Below, piece after piece: positions 16,943 to 24,878 of a DNA stretch of 64,000 nucleotides. The notes beneath the pieces are model-generated. The model was not told the origin of the DNA. It saw only the letters and a list, made by a program, of their open reading frames with translations, and did no database searches. This DNA comes from Pseudomonadota bacterium (GTDB lineage: Bacteria > Pseudomonadota > Alphaproteobacteria > Rhizobiales > Pleomorphomonadaceae). A program made the translations under genes and the position numbers. Numbering within the stretch: position 1 is the stretch's first letter; every line of letters starts with the position of its first letter. The DNA lies in the NCBI GenBank assembly GCA_023436885.1, contig JAEZHI010000042.1, positions 4,780 to 68,779 of the forward strand, written 5' to 3'.

Positions 16943-17221
16943 TTAGTGGTACTGCTCGAAATCGACGCGGACGGCATCCTGCCCGTCAAATTCGAAGGTG
17001 ATGCACCACGGCCCGTTGACGTGGACCGTATAGCGGGTTGGGTTAAAGCCGTTCAGGGCGTGAAAATCGAACCCGGGCAGGTTCATGTCTTCCGGTCGCT
17101 CTGCGGCGTCGAGCCGATCGAGGCGCAGCAGGATGCGCTTTTGCATTTTCGCATCGATCTTGGCTGATCGCCCCGTTGCGAACAGGTCGGCCAATGCCTT
17201 GCTCTTGAACGTCTTGATCAT
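16943..17221 (-). CDS. higB: HigB/RelE-family toxin
   Basis: A 92-residue RelE-fold mRNA interferase of the HigB type. It begins MIKTFKSKALADLFATG and contains NLPGFDFHALNG, the conserved Leu-His-x-Leu region, then RYTVHVNGPWCITFEF. It would cleave ribosome-bound mRNA until neutralised by HigA. There is no Shine-Dalgarno, and the -10 element lies so close to the ATG that the message is probably leaderless. Confidence 0.88.
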   Translation of the reverse strand: MIKTFKSKALADLFATGRSAKIDAKMQKRILLRLDRLDAAERPEDMNLPGFDFHALNGFNPTRYTVHVNGPWCITFEFDGQDAVRVDFEQYH

Positions 17222-17226
17222 GAGGA

Positions 17227-17268
17227 AATGTAAGCAATCAGCTTTCGGATGTCAACTTTTAGCTGACA
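17227..17268 (-). promoter_or_regulatory. higBA promoter and overlapping operator
   Basis: On the minus strand TTGACA (17250-17255), a 17-base spacer and TACATT (17227-17232) make a strong promoter. An inverted repeat TGTCAACT-TTT-AGCTGACA (17250-17268, one mismatch) covers the -35. Initiation 6-7 bases after the -10 would fall on the ATG of higB. Confidence 0.75.
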
Positions 17269-17342
17269 CATTTCTCAAGAGGTGAGCGAGCATCCGTGCT
17301 GGTATCGAACCGGTCCGAGAGCATGCGGATTCGGACCAGCTT

Positions 17343-18563
17343 TTATTTAGGTACCCTCCGATCCACCCCGATCACCACCAGCGCGATTCCCATCAGCGCC
17401 GACGATAGCAGGAACGGCGCGCCGGCGAAGCGAACCGGTGCCGCCTCCGAGGTGAAATAGCCAAACAGCTCGGTCATCGGGATCGGTGCCAGCGCCATGG
17501 TGATGCCCTTGACCGCCGCGATCGCCCCCTGCAATTCGCCCTGCCGGTCGGCGGCGATGCGCCGGCTCATCAGCGCCGAGAGCGACGGGCCAACGAGGCC
17601 GATGAAGGCGAAGCCGGCGATGAACGGCGTGATCGTCAGGCCGGATGTGGCGAAGGCAAAGCCCAGGAAGCCGATGCCGGCGATGGCAAGCCCCACTGTC
17701 GCAGCTCCATGCTCGCCGAAGCGCTTCACCATGGGGCCGACCACGACGCCGGTGACCACCGTCATCACCACGCCGACGAGCGTCAGCGTCAGGCCGATCT
17801 CCCGCTCGCCCCAGCCGAAGCGCTCTTTCAGCGAAAAGGTCCAGACGGCCGGCAGCGAGTCGTGAGCAATCTGCATCAGCACCAGCATAATGATCGGCAG
17901 GCCAATGCCCGTGGCACCGGCAATGAACCGCAGGGCGCCAAAGGGATTGGCATTTTTGAGACCCAGCGGGCGTCGGCGCTCGCCCGGCAGGCTCTCCTTG
18001 AGAAACGCCCAGCCGACGAACGCGTTGACGCAGGAAAGAAGAGCGGCGGCAAAGAAGGGCGCTCGGGGTGACAGCTCGCCAACGAGACCACCGAGCGCCG
18101 GCCCCAGCACGAAGCCCGCGCCGAAGGCCATGCCGACCTGCCCGAACCGCCGGGCGCGATCTTCGGGGGCGGTCGTGTCGGCGATATAGGCACCGATTAC
18201 CGGACTGATGCTTCCTGAAATGCCCGATAACAGGCGCCCGATGTAAAGCCAGACCAGCGACGGTGCCACCGCGCAGATCAGATGGTCGAGAGCGAAGCTG
18301 GCGACGGCGAGGATCAGGAGCGGACGCCGGCCGAACCAATCGGACAGGCCACCCAAAAGCGGCGAAAACAGGAACAGCATCGCCGCATAGACGAAGTTCA
18401 GCCGTCCACCCTCGACAGCCGCCGCGCCCATGCCCTCGCCGGTCAGCGAGGCGATCAGCACCGGCAACACGGGCAGGATCATGCCGATACCAGCCGCGTC
18501 GAGAAAAGCCGTACCGAGCAGGAAGCCGTTGGCCCGCCCGGTTTGCAGCGTCGTGTCAGTCAC
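17343..18563 (-). CDS. TetA-like MFS drug efflux transporter
   Basis: A 12-helix major facilitator transporter of 406 residues, of the TetA-type drug-proton antiporter group. Motif A reads GGLSDWFGRRPLLL, and LDAAGIGMILPVLPVL in helix 1 is typical. The start is GTG at 18563, inside the end of the upstream small gene (overlap GTGACTGA), which means translational coupling. Substrate is unknown; tetracycline export cannot be assumed. A second, similar pump lies at 21851-23041. Confidence 0.88.
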   Translation of the reverse strand: MTDTTLQTGRANGFLLGTAFLDAAGIGMILPVLPVLIASLTGEGMGAAAVEGGRLNFVYAAMLFLFSPLLGGLSDWFGRRPLLILAVASFALDHLICAVAPSLVWLYIGRLLSGISGSISPVIGAYIADTTAPEDRARRFGQVGMAFGAGFVLGPALGGLVGELSPRAPFFAAALLSCVNAFVGWAFLKESLPGERRRPLGLKNANPFGALRFIAGATGIGLPIIMLVLMQIAHDSLPAVWTFSLKERFGWGEREIGLTLTLVGVVMTVVTGVVVGPMVKRFGEHGAATVGLAIAGIGFLGFAFATSGLTITPFIAGFAFIGLVGPSLSALMSRRIAADRQGELQGAIAAVKGITMALAPIPMTELFGYFTSEAAPVRFAGAPFLLSSALMGIALVVIGVDRRVPK

Positions 18564-18822
18564 CGCCGCCCTCCCCGCGCTCGGTCAGCTTGTGGCTGGC
18601 GCCGGCATCCAGATCGAGGCCATAGATGGCCTTGAGCTGGGCGATCACCTTGAGGGTTTCCGGTGAGAACGGCGTCTTGCCCTCGAAGGCATGCAGCACG
18701 ATGCCCTCGACCAGATCGCCGAGCGTGATGTCCGCATGCTCGGCCAGCGCCTTCAATACCTTCAGGATGCGCTTCTCGACGCGGATGCCCGTCTGCACCC
18801 GCTCCACAATCTGTCCGGCCAT
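18556..18822 (-). CDS. Small regulator-like protein coupled to the MFS gene
   Basis: An 88-residue protein rich in charged residues. It has a short N-terminal strand-like stretch (VERVQTGIRVEKRILKVLKA) and LGDLVEGIVLHAFEG, reminiscent of ribbon-helix-helix DNA-binding proteins, but I do not recognise the family firmly. It overlaps the MFS gene by eight bases. A perfect palindrome sits over its promoter, so it may be an autorepressor that controls pump synthesis. That function is an inference from context. Confidence 0.7.
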   Translation of the reverse strand: MAGQIVERVQTGIRVEKRILKVLKALAEHADITLGDLVEGIVLHAFEGKTPFSPETLKVIAQLKAIYGLDLDAGASHKLTERGEGGGD

Positions 18823-18843
18823 CGTCGATCCCGCAATGTACTA

Positions 18844-18880
18844 ATGTATAAATATACATACGGGAACGAACCGATGTCAA
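18844..18880 (-). promoter_or_regulatory. Promoter and palindromic operator of the small regulator-MFS operon
   Basis: On the minus strand TTGACA (18875-18880), an 18-base spacer and TATATT (18851-18856) form a strong promoter. The -10 is embedded in the perfect palindrome ATGTATA-AA-TATACAT (18844-18859), an obvious repressor site. Confidence 0.75.
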
Positions 18881-18962
18881 CCGGATGGCGCGACGGCGTT
18901 CATCCCCCGCCCGTGGCTTCTCTCCGCAGCGACGGCGCGTCGTGATGGAAACAGCCGATGAC

Positions 18963-18991
18963 TTGCGAATCACATAAGTATGTGCTTATCT
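18963..18991 (+). promoter_or_regulatory. Promoter and operator of the arsR-type gene
   Basis: TTGCGA (18963-18968), a 17-base spacer and TTATCT (18986-18991). The palindrome ATAAG-N6-CTTAT (18974-18989) fills the spacer and touches the -10, as in ArsR autoregulation. The predicted transcription start falls on or one base before the ATG at 18998. Confidence 0.65.
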
Positions 18992-18997
18992 GTTGAC

Positions 18998-19312
18998 ATG
19001 ATCGAAAACGACATATTCAAGGCCTTGGCCGACCCCACCCGCTGCGCGATCTTCGAAAAGCTGGCGACCGGCAGCATGAACGCCAGCGCATTGCGCGAGG
19101 GTATGAACATTAGCCAGCCCGCCATGTCACAGCACCTCGCGGTGCTGCGGAGCGCCAGGCTGGTGCGGGAAGAACGACAGGGACGCTTCGTGAATTACGA
19201 GGTCGACCCGGACGGCTTGGCCCTCATCGCCGGATGGCTGGCGAAATATCGCGCCTACTGGCCAGCGCGCGTCGACGCCCTCAAGGCCCTGCTGAAGGAT
19301 ATGGATCAATGA
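18998..19312 (+). CDS. ArsR-family transcriptional regulator
   Basis: A 104-residue winged-helix repressor: DIFKALADPTRCAIFEKLATG, then the recognition region NISQPAMSQHLAVLRSARLV and REERQGRFVNYEV. The metal-binding ELCVC motif is absent, so this is the non-metal subgroup usually paired with an SRPBCC/AHSA1 gene. An in-frame ATG at 18980 lies inside the promoter; ATG 18998 is preferred and has no ribosome site, suggesting a leaderless message. The stop overlaps the start of the next gene (ATGA). Confidence 0.9.
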   Translation: MIENDIFKALADPTRCAIFEKLATGSMNASALREGMNISQPAMSQHLAVLRSARLVREERQGRFVNYEVDPDGLALIAGWLAKYRAYWPARVDALKALLKDMDQ

Positions 19313-19668
19313 ACGACGGAAAGATCGGCCATCGGGAAGCGGCCGTCGAGCTTTCGTATGAACTGGACGAGCCGCCACACAAAGTCTGGCGGGCCATCAG
19401 CGTTCCCGAGCTTCGGGAAGCTTGGTTGCCAAAGCAGGCATTGGCCGATCCCGAGGCCAGTTCCCTCGTGCCGGAACGGGAGGTCCGCTACCGGATGCGC
19501 GAAAGCGATCCGCCGTTCCTCGAAAGCGTGGTGACCTTTCAAATCGCCCCTAACGCAACGGGCGGCACCAGCCTCAGGATCATCCATGAACTTGGCGACG
19601 CGCGGTTCGACCGGTTGACAGGCACCGCCGCCAACAGCAACGGCACCAGCCTCATGCTCGCCGCCTGA
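19309..19668 (+). CDS. SRPBCC/AHSA1-domain protein
   Basis: A 119-residue START-like fold protein with AVELSYELDEPPHKVWRAISVPELREAWL at the N-terminus and a C-terminal strand-rich part. Its ATG overlaps the ArsR stop by four bases, so the two are translated together. Such ArsR-AHSA1 pairs are common; the AHSA1 protein is thought to bind a hydrophobic ligand. It is shorter than usual (about 150 residues), lacking much of the C-terminal helix. Confidence 0.8.
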   Translation: MNDGKIGHREAAVELSYELDEPPHKVWRAISVPELREAWLPKQALADPEASSLVPEREVRYRMRESDPPFLESVVTFQIAPNATGGTSLRIIHELGDARFDRLTGTAANSNGTSLMLAA

Positions 19669-19710
19669 CGGCGAGCCTTCTCCTCAACGCCAGAAGATTG
19701 GAATTCGCCG

Positions 19711-20334
19711 ATGCGCGAAGCGATGCAACTCGTCCCTATGGTCGTCGAACAATCGAGCCGAGGGGAACGATCCTTCGATATCTACTCCCGCCTGCTTCGT
19801 GAAAGGATCATCTTCCTGAACGGCGAAGTGAATGACGGCGTATCCGCGCTGGTCTGCGCCCAATTGCTTTTTCTCGAAGCCGAGAATCCCAAGCTGCCGA
19901 TCAACCTCTACATCAATTCCCCCGGCGGCATGGTGACCAGCGGCTTCGCCATGTACGACACCATGCGTTACATCCGCGCGCCGGTGCATACGCTCTGCAT
20001 GGGAACGGCCCGCTCCATGGGATCCTTCCTGCTGATGGCGGGTGAACCCGGACATCGGGCGACGCTACCCAATGCCAGCATTCTCGTCCACCAGCCATCC
20101 GGCGGTTTCCAGGGACAGGCGTCGGACATGCTCATCCATGCCGAAGAGATCAAACAGATCAAGCATCGCATGACACGTCTCTATGCCGAGCATTGCGGGC
20201 GAACCTATGAAGAATTCGAACGCGCCATGGATCGCGACCGCTTCATGACCGCCGAGGAGGCGCTGGAATGGGGATTGGTGGACCGCATCCTGAAGGTCCG
20301 GCAAGACGATCGCGACGGACAGGGATCGGCATAG
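19711..20334 (+). CDS. ClpP-family serine protease (accessory paralogue)
   Basis: A 207-residue ClpP protease subunit that would form the barrel degrading proteins fed by a Clp ATPase. Catalytic residues are present: Ser102 in ARSMGSFLL, His127 in LVHQPSGG and Asp176 in DRFMTAEEALEWGLVD. The Arg before the nucleophile (RSMG instead of ASMG) marks it as divergent from the housekeeping ClpP, and no clpX lies nearby. It directly follows the ArsR-SRPBCC pair by 42 bases and may be transcribed with it. A second ATG (19723) is possible. Confidence 0.88.
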   Translation: MREAMQLVPMVVEQSSRGERSFDIYSRLLRERIIFLNGEVNDGVSALVCAQLLFLEAENPKLPINLYINSPGGMVTSGFAMYDTMRYIRAPVHTLCMGTARSMGSFLLMAGEPGHRATLPNASILVHQPSGGFQGQASDMLIHAEEIKQIKHRMTRLYAEHCGRTYEEFERAMDRDRFMTAEEALEWGLVDRILKVRQDDRDGQGSA

Positions 20335-20347
20335 CTTCTGCACCACC

Positions 20348-20986
20348 TCATGCGTAGGGTGTGTCTGCCATCGCCGCAGCCACGCCTAAACTTCCCCGGT
20401 CGATCAGTGCCAGAAACAGTGCCGCTGCCGCCACGCTGTCACCGGTCTTGCGGAAGTGCCGATGCGCTTCCAGGAAGGCGACAGTCCAGGTGGCAAGGAC
20501 GAGACCAGCGGCCATTCGCACTTCGGGATCGTGAGGCGCCTTGCTGACACTCTCCGCCAAGGCCACCGCGACGACCTCTGTTAGCTCATCGCGGATCGCC
20601 CTTGCCCGCGCCTTCAACGTGGCACTGGCCTCCACCGTGGCGATAAAGCCCTCGCTGCGGTTTGAGAATTCCAGATAAGGCGTCTTGTCGGCGACCAACT
20701 GATGGGCAAGCCGGCGCAACGTCTCGACCGGAGAAATCCCGTCCTCCCGCTGCCGCAGCGCCGCGCGCACCGTCTCCCGTCCCTCCTCGTCGCGGTCGAA
20801 GAACATGTCCTCTTTGCGCGGGAAGTGGTTGAACACGGTCATCCGCCCGACGTCGGCGGCTGCGGCGATTTCGTCCACCGTCACGTTGTCAAAGCCCCGC
20901 TCCTGGAACAGGCGGTCAGCGACTTCGGAAATGGCCCGTCGCGTGGCGAGTCGCTTGCGGGAACGGCGGTCGGGTGGGGTCTGCAT
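20348..20986 (-). CDS. TetR-family transcriptional repressor
   Basis: A 212-residue TetR regulator. N-terminal RRAISEVADRLFQERGFDNV and VDEIAAAADVGRMTVFNHFPRKEDMF form the helix-turn-helix; the rest is the helical ligand-binding domain. The frame runs back to 21148 through the regulatory region, but ATG 20986 starts the conserved domain. It is divergent from an SDR-MFS pair. The region between has several TGTACT-type sites, so it almost surely represses both directions. Confidence 0.9.
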   Translation of the reverse strand: MQTPPDRRSRKRLATRRAISEVADRLFQERGFDNVTVDEIAAAADVGRMTVFNHFPRKEDMFFDRDEEGRETVRAALRQREDGISPVETLRRLAHQLVADKTPYLEFSNRSEGFIATVEASATLKARARAIRDELTEVVAVALAESVSKAPHDPEVRMAAGLVLATWTVAFLEAHRHFRKTGDSVAAAALFLALIDRGSLGVAAAMADTPYA

Positions 20987-21009
20987 GCCGCTATTGGTAG
21001 CCCGATTCC

Positions 21010-21105
21010 TGTACTGAGTACACGTAATTTGACAACTTACACCCGCCCATATATGTACTCGGTATAAATTTGGTTTCAGTACACATCTGCCGTGTACTTC
21101 ACCGG
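21010..21105. promoter_or_regulatory. TetR operator array and SDR-MFS promoter
   Basis: A perfect palindrome TGTACT-G-AGTACA lies at 21010-21022 and a second copy with two mismatches at 21054-21066. Half-site-like copies are at 21071-21083 (AGTACA) and 21093-21098 (TGTACT). A promoter for the SDR gene, TTGACA (21029-21034), 17 bases, TATGTA (21052-21057), has its -10 inside the second site. Confidence 0.75.
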
Positions 21106-21122
21106 CTCGAGAAGACCTCCTC

Positions 21123-21854
21123 ATGACATCCAAAATTGCCCTGATCACCGGCGTCAGCCGTCCGCTTGGCCTCGGCCTTGCCGTGGCTCGCCAGCTTGCC
21201 GAGCAAGATCACCACGTCATCCTCACAGCGAGAAACCCGAGCCAGGCCGAAGCATTGGCTTCCGAACTGCGTCGCTCGGGCCTCAGCGCCAGCGCCTTGC
21301 GCCTCGACCTTTCCGAACCCGTCAGCATCCGCGATGCCGCCGAACGCCTTGCCGACACGTTCGATCATCTCGACGTACTGGTAAACAACGCCAGCGCCAT
21401 GCCGGACTTCCGCACCCGCTCCGCTCTCGACGTCGATCTCGAAGCGCTCCACGCCATCTTCGCCGTCAGCGTGTTCGGCTGCTGGGGCCTGACCCAGGCC
21501 TTGTTGCCCCTCCTCCGGAAAGCGCCCGCTGCCCGCATCGTCAACGTCACAAGCGAGGCGGCGCAGCAGATCGGCAAGCGCGGCCCGGTCTTTTCGCCAG
21601 CCTATGCGCTCGCGAAATACAGCCTCAACGCTCTGACCTCCACCCTCGCGGCGGCACTGGCCGATACGCAGATCCTGGTCAACGCCGTCGACCCCGGTCC
21701 CGTTGCCAGCCATCCAGAACGCGGTGACGATGCCGACGACCGGTCACCAACGGAAGCAACCACCGGCGTCATCTGGGCGGCCACACTCCCCGCCGGCGGG
21801 CCGACCGGCGGCGTCTTCCGCGACGGCAAACCGGTGGGCGCGGCCCTCATATGA
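21123..21854 (+). CDS. Short-chain dehydrogenase/reductase in the TetR-controlled operon
   Basis: A 243-residue SDR with ALITGVSRPLGLGLA (cofactor motif), NNAS, Ser in NVTSEAAQ and the Tyr-x3-Lys pair in AYALAKYSLN. Some motif positions differ from the classical GxxxGxG, but the fold should be intact. Its stop overlaps the next gene's ATG by four bases, so it is translationally coupled to a drug-type MFS pump. The pair may modify and export a toxic compound that is the TetR inducer. Confidence 0.87.
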   Translation: MTSKIALITGVSRPLGLGLAVARQLAEQDHHVILTARNPSQAEALASELRRSGLSASALRLDLSEPVSIRDAAERLADTFDHLDVLVNNASAMPDFRTRSALDVDLEALHAIFAVSVFGCWGLTQALLPLLRKAPAARIVNVTSEAAQQIGKRGPVFSPAYALAKYSLNALTSTLAAALADTQILVNAVDPGPVASHPERGDDADDRSPTEATTGVIWAATLPAGGPTGGVFRDGKPVGAALI

Positions 21855-23041
21855 ACAAGCCTCTAATCGTCATCTTCATAGCCATCGGCCTCGACGCGGT
21901 CGGCATCAGCCTGATCTTCCCAATCCTGCCGCGGCTGATCGAGGACGTGACGCAATCTGCCAACGTCGCGCCCACTATCGGCATTCTCGCCGCTCTCTAT
22001 GCGGCGATGCAGTTCGTCTTCGCGCCGGTGCTCGGCGCCCTCAGCGACCGCCTCGGCCGGCGGCCGGTGCTGCTGATCTCGTTGGCTGGCGCCGCGATCA
22101 ACTACGTTCTGATGGCCGTCGCACCGTCGCTCTTGCTGCTGCTGCTCGGCCGTGCCATCGCCGGGCTGACCAGCGCCAACATCTCGGTCGCCACCGCCTA
22201 CATCACCGACATTTCGCCGGAGGAGACCCGCGCCAGGCGGTTCGGTCTGTTCAATGCCATGTTCGGCGCCGGCTTCGTGCTCGGGCCGGTCATCGGCGGC
22301 GTTCTCGGTGACTATTGGGTCAGGCTTCCTTTCATCGCCGCAGGCATACTGAACGCCGGCAATCTGCTGCTCGCCCTGTTCGTCCTGCCGGAATCTCGTC
22401 AGCCGAGCCGCGAAAAGGTCGATTTCACGGCGCTCAACCCGCTGCCATCCCTGCGCTGGGCCTTATCCACCAAAGCCCTGACGCCGGTCGTCCTGCTGTT
22501 TTTCGTCCTGAGCGGTACCGGTGAGGTCTACGGCACCTGCTGGGCGCTCTGGGGCCGTGACGCATTCGGCTGGAACGGTCTCATGATCGGCCTGTCACTC
22601 GGCACCTTCGGCGTCTGCCAGTCGCTGGCCCAGGCCTTCCTGCCGGGCCCGGCCGTCAAACTCTTGGGAGAACGCGGCGCCGTGCTCGTCGGCATCGCCG
22701 GCGCCTGCACCGCCCTGGTGGCGATGGCCTTCGCCGCACGGGGCTGGATGGTGTTTGCCATCATGCCAGTCGTTGCGCTGGCCGGCATCGGCACGCCGGC
22801 CCTGCAGTCCTTTGCCACCCGCCTGGTGGATGAAGACCGGCAAGGCCAGTTCCAGGGCGTGCTGGCATCGGCCATGAGCCTTGCGTCAGTCATCGGACCG
22901 CTGGTCTTTTCAACCCTTTATTTCGTTGTTCGTCCCGAGTGGCCGGGGGCGATCTGGCTGTCGGCCGTCGCCGTCAACCTGATCGCGGTGCCACTGGTAC
23001 TGGGCTTGCGGTTTAGGGGCGAGAGCGGCACCCCGTCATAG
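21851..23041 (+). CDS. TetA-like MFS efflux transporter in the TetR-controlled operon
   Basis: A 396-residue, 12-helix MFS pump with GLDAVGISLIFPILPRLIED in helix 1 and motif A GALSDRLGRRPVLL, of the TetA group. It is clearly similar in layout to the pump at 17343-18563 and could be a distant paralogue. The TetR-regulated, SDR-coupled context supports drug or metabolite efflux. The stop overlaps the convergent ypfJ-like gene by six bases. Confidence 0.9.
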   Translation: MNKPLIVIFIAIGLDAVGISLIFPILPRLIEDVTQSANVAPTIGILAALYAAMQFVFAPVLGALSDRLGRRPVLLISLAGAAINYVLMAVAPSLLLLLLGRAIAGLTSANISVATAYITDISPEETRARRFGLFNAMFGAGFVLGPVIGGVLGDYWVRLPFIAAGILNAGNLLLALFVLPESRQPSREKVDFTALNPLPSLRWALSTKALTPVVLLFFVLSGTGEVYGTCWALWGRDAFGWNGLMIGLSLGTFGVCQSLAQAFLPGPAVKLLGERGAVLVGIAGACTALVAMAFAARGWMVFAIMPVVALAGIGTPALQSFATRLVDEDRQGQFQGVLASAMSLASVIGPLVFSTLYFVVRPEWPGAIWLSAVAVNLIAVPLVLGLRFRGESGTPS

Positions 23042-23944
23042 CTTCGACGTCGAGAAGGTGTCGCAGGAGTTGGCGTCGCCGCTATCGAAGCCCACCTGGA
23101 ACCAGTGCTTTCGCTCGGCCGAGGTGCCGTGGTTGAAGCTCTCCGGCACCACGTAGCCCTGCGTCCGCTTCTGGATGGCGTCGTCGCCGATCTGAGTGGC
23201 GGCGTTGAGCGCCTCGTCGAGGTCGCCGCGTTCGAGGAGACCCTTCTTCTCGGCGTAATGGCCCCAGACGCCGGCATAGCAGTCGGCCTGCAATTCCACC
23301 TTCACCGACAGCGCGTTGGCATCGGCCTGATCGAGCTGCTGGCGCCGTTCGTTGAAGGCCGGCAACAGGCCGAGCAGGTCCTGCACGTGGTGGCCGACCT
23401 CGTGGGCGATCACATAGGCTTGGGCAAAGTCGCCGGGCGCGCCGAACTTCTGCTTCAGCTCGTCATAAAAGCCGAGGTCGATGTAGATCTTGCCGTCATT
23501 GGGGCAATAGAACGGCCCGGTCGCCGCGCTGGCAAAGCCGCAGGTTGATTGGGTCTGGCCGGTGAACAGCCTGAGCGGCGTCGCCGTGTAGCGCTTGCCC
23601 TCGGCCTTGAAGATCTCCGTCCAGGTATCCTCGGTGTCGCCCAGCACGGTGGCAACGAAATCGCGCATCTCATCGGGCTGGCCGGCGCGCGGACGATCGA
23701 TGGCCTGGGAGCTTCCATAGTTGGAGCCACCGCCCATGCTGCCGTCGAGCAGCACCAGCGGATTGATGCCCATGAACCACAAAATGAGACCGACAACGAT
23801 CAGCCCGCCGATGGACAGGCCACCGCCGCGCCGGCCGCCGCCGAAGCCGCCGCTTGGAAACTGGATGCCGCCGCCGGAAAACCCGCCGCCGCTATCCCTG
23901 ACGTCCTCGATGTTGTCGCTCTGGCGACGCCCCTTCCACAGCAT
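23036..23944 (-). CDS. YpfJ-type neutral zinc metallopeptidase
   Basis: A 302-residue membrane-anchored protein of the putative neutral zinc metallopeptidase family. It has an N-terminal Gly-rich cytosolic segment, one hydrophobic helix (LIVVGLILWFMGINPLVLL), and the zinc motif HEVGHH in YVIAHEVGHHVQDLLG. RQQLDQADANALSVKVELQADCYAGVWGHYA holds the third ligand. ATG 23944 has GGAGGG ahead; the frame upstream is spurious. The catalytic domain faces the periplasm in the predicted topology. The substrate is unknown. Confidence 0.92.
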   Translation of the reverse strand: MLWKGRRQSDNIEDVRDSGGGFSGGGIQFPSGGFGGGRRGGGLSIGGLIVVGLILWFMGINPLVLLDGSMGGGSNYGSSQAIDRPRAGQPDEMRDFVATVLGDTEDTWTEIFKAEGKRYTATPLRLFTGQTQSTCGFASAATGPFYCPNDGKIYIDLGFYDELKQKFGAPGDFAQAYVIAHEVGHHVQDLLGLLPAFNERRQQLDQADANALSVKVELQADCYAGVWGHYAEKKGLLERGDLDEALNAATQIGDDAIQKRTQGYVVPESFNHGTSAERKHWFQVGFDSGDANSCDTFSTSKL

Positions 23945-24071
23945 GCTTGGCCCTCCGAATATCTCGAAGTACAACAGCAGAACGCGCAGTGAGTTCCCCG
24001 CCACCGGCAGACATGGAACTGTCGTCTTGCCGGCGCATGTAGATCCATCTTTTTCCTACGCGAGTCCCGAT

Positions 24072-24878
24072 ATGCCCGAGATCGACGCCCCGTCACCGCT
24101 GCTTGCCACCATGATCGCCGCCGCCCGCCTGGGGGGCGGCATTGCCCGCCAACACTTTGCCGCCTGCGGTCAGACGAACATCGATGAGAAGGGCGCCCGC
24201 GACTACGTGACGGCAACCGACGTGGCGGTGGAAAAAGCGATTGCCACCGCGCTGGGCACCGCCTTTCCCGGCTGGTCGATCGAAGGCGAGGAAAAGGCCG
24301 GCGACCGCGACCGCGGCCCCGACGTGCCGCGCTTCCTGATCGACCCGATCGACGGCACCACCAATTTCGCCTGGGGCATCCCGTTTTTCGGTGTGGTGAT
24401 CTCGCTTCTCAATGGCGACCGCATCGACGCCGGCGTGGTCTACGACCCGATGCGCGATGAGCTCTTCTATGCCGAACGCGGCAAGGGCGCCTTTCTTGAC
24501 GGCACTCCGCTGACCATCCGCATCGACCGCGACATTGACCACGCGGTGATCGGCGCCAGCCTGCCGATCCCCGGCCAAGTCAAGTCGATGAATGTCGCCC
24601 GCTACCGCGAGGTGCTGATGGAGGTCATGGATCACGCCGCCACCATGCGGCGGATGGGTTCGGCGGCACTGTCCATCGCCTACGTCGCCGCCAATCGGCA
24701 CGACGCCTTCTTCGAGGATGGCCTGTCGCCGCATGATTACGCCGCATCCGTGCTGATCGTCGAGGAAGCCGGCGGCATGGTGAGCGGCTTCGACGGCCGT
24801 GCGATTCCAAAGACCGGCGCCGTGCTGGCAGCCTCACCCACCGTTCATCCCTGGCTGGTCGAGCGCTTTACTTCGTAA
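24072..24878 (+). CDS. Inositol monophosphatase-family phosphatase
   Basis: A 268-residue Mg-dependent sugar-phosphate phosphatase. Metal-binding motifs are EGEEKAG, DPIDGTTNFAWG and the C-terminal GLSPHDYAASVLIVEEAGG. It may be a SuhB-like inositol-1-phosphatase or act on another small phosphate such as histidinol phosphate. The ATG at 24072 starts the conserved N-terminus; a longer frame reaching 23721 is antisense to the metallopeptidase gene. Its end overlaps the convergent phosphodiesterase gene by 11 bases. Confidence 0.88.
   Translation: MPEIDAPSPLLATMIAAARLGGGIARQHFAACGQTNIDEKGARDYVTATDVAVEKAIATALGTAFPGWSIEGEEKAGDRDRGPDVPRFLIDPIDGTTNFAWGIPFFGVVISLLNGDRIDAGVVYDPMRDELFYAERGKGAFLDGTPLTIRIDRDIDHAVIGASLPIPGQVKSMNVARYREVLMEVMDHAATMRRMGSAALSIAYVAANRHDAFFEDGLSPHDYAASVLIVEEAGGMVSGFDGRAIPKTGAVLAASPTVHPWLVERFTS

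Noticed and set aside
17283..17345. Possible tRNA or terminator (GCTGGT...ACCAGC with an inner 7-bp stem)
   Set aside because: It cannot fold as a cloverleaf with an anticodon arm, and the T-rich side is in the wrong direction for the minus-strand genes on both sides.
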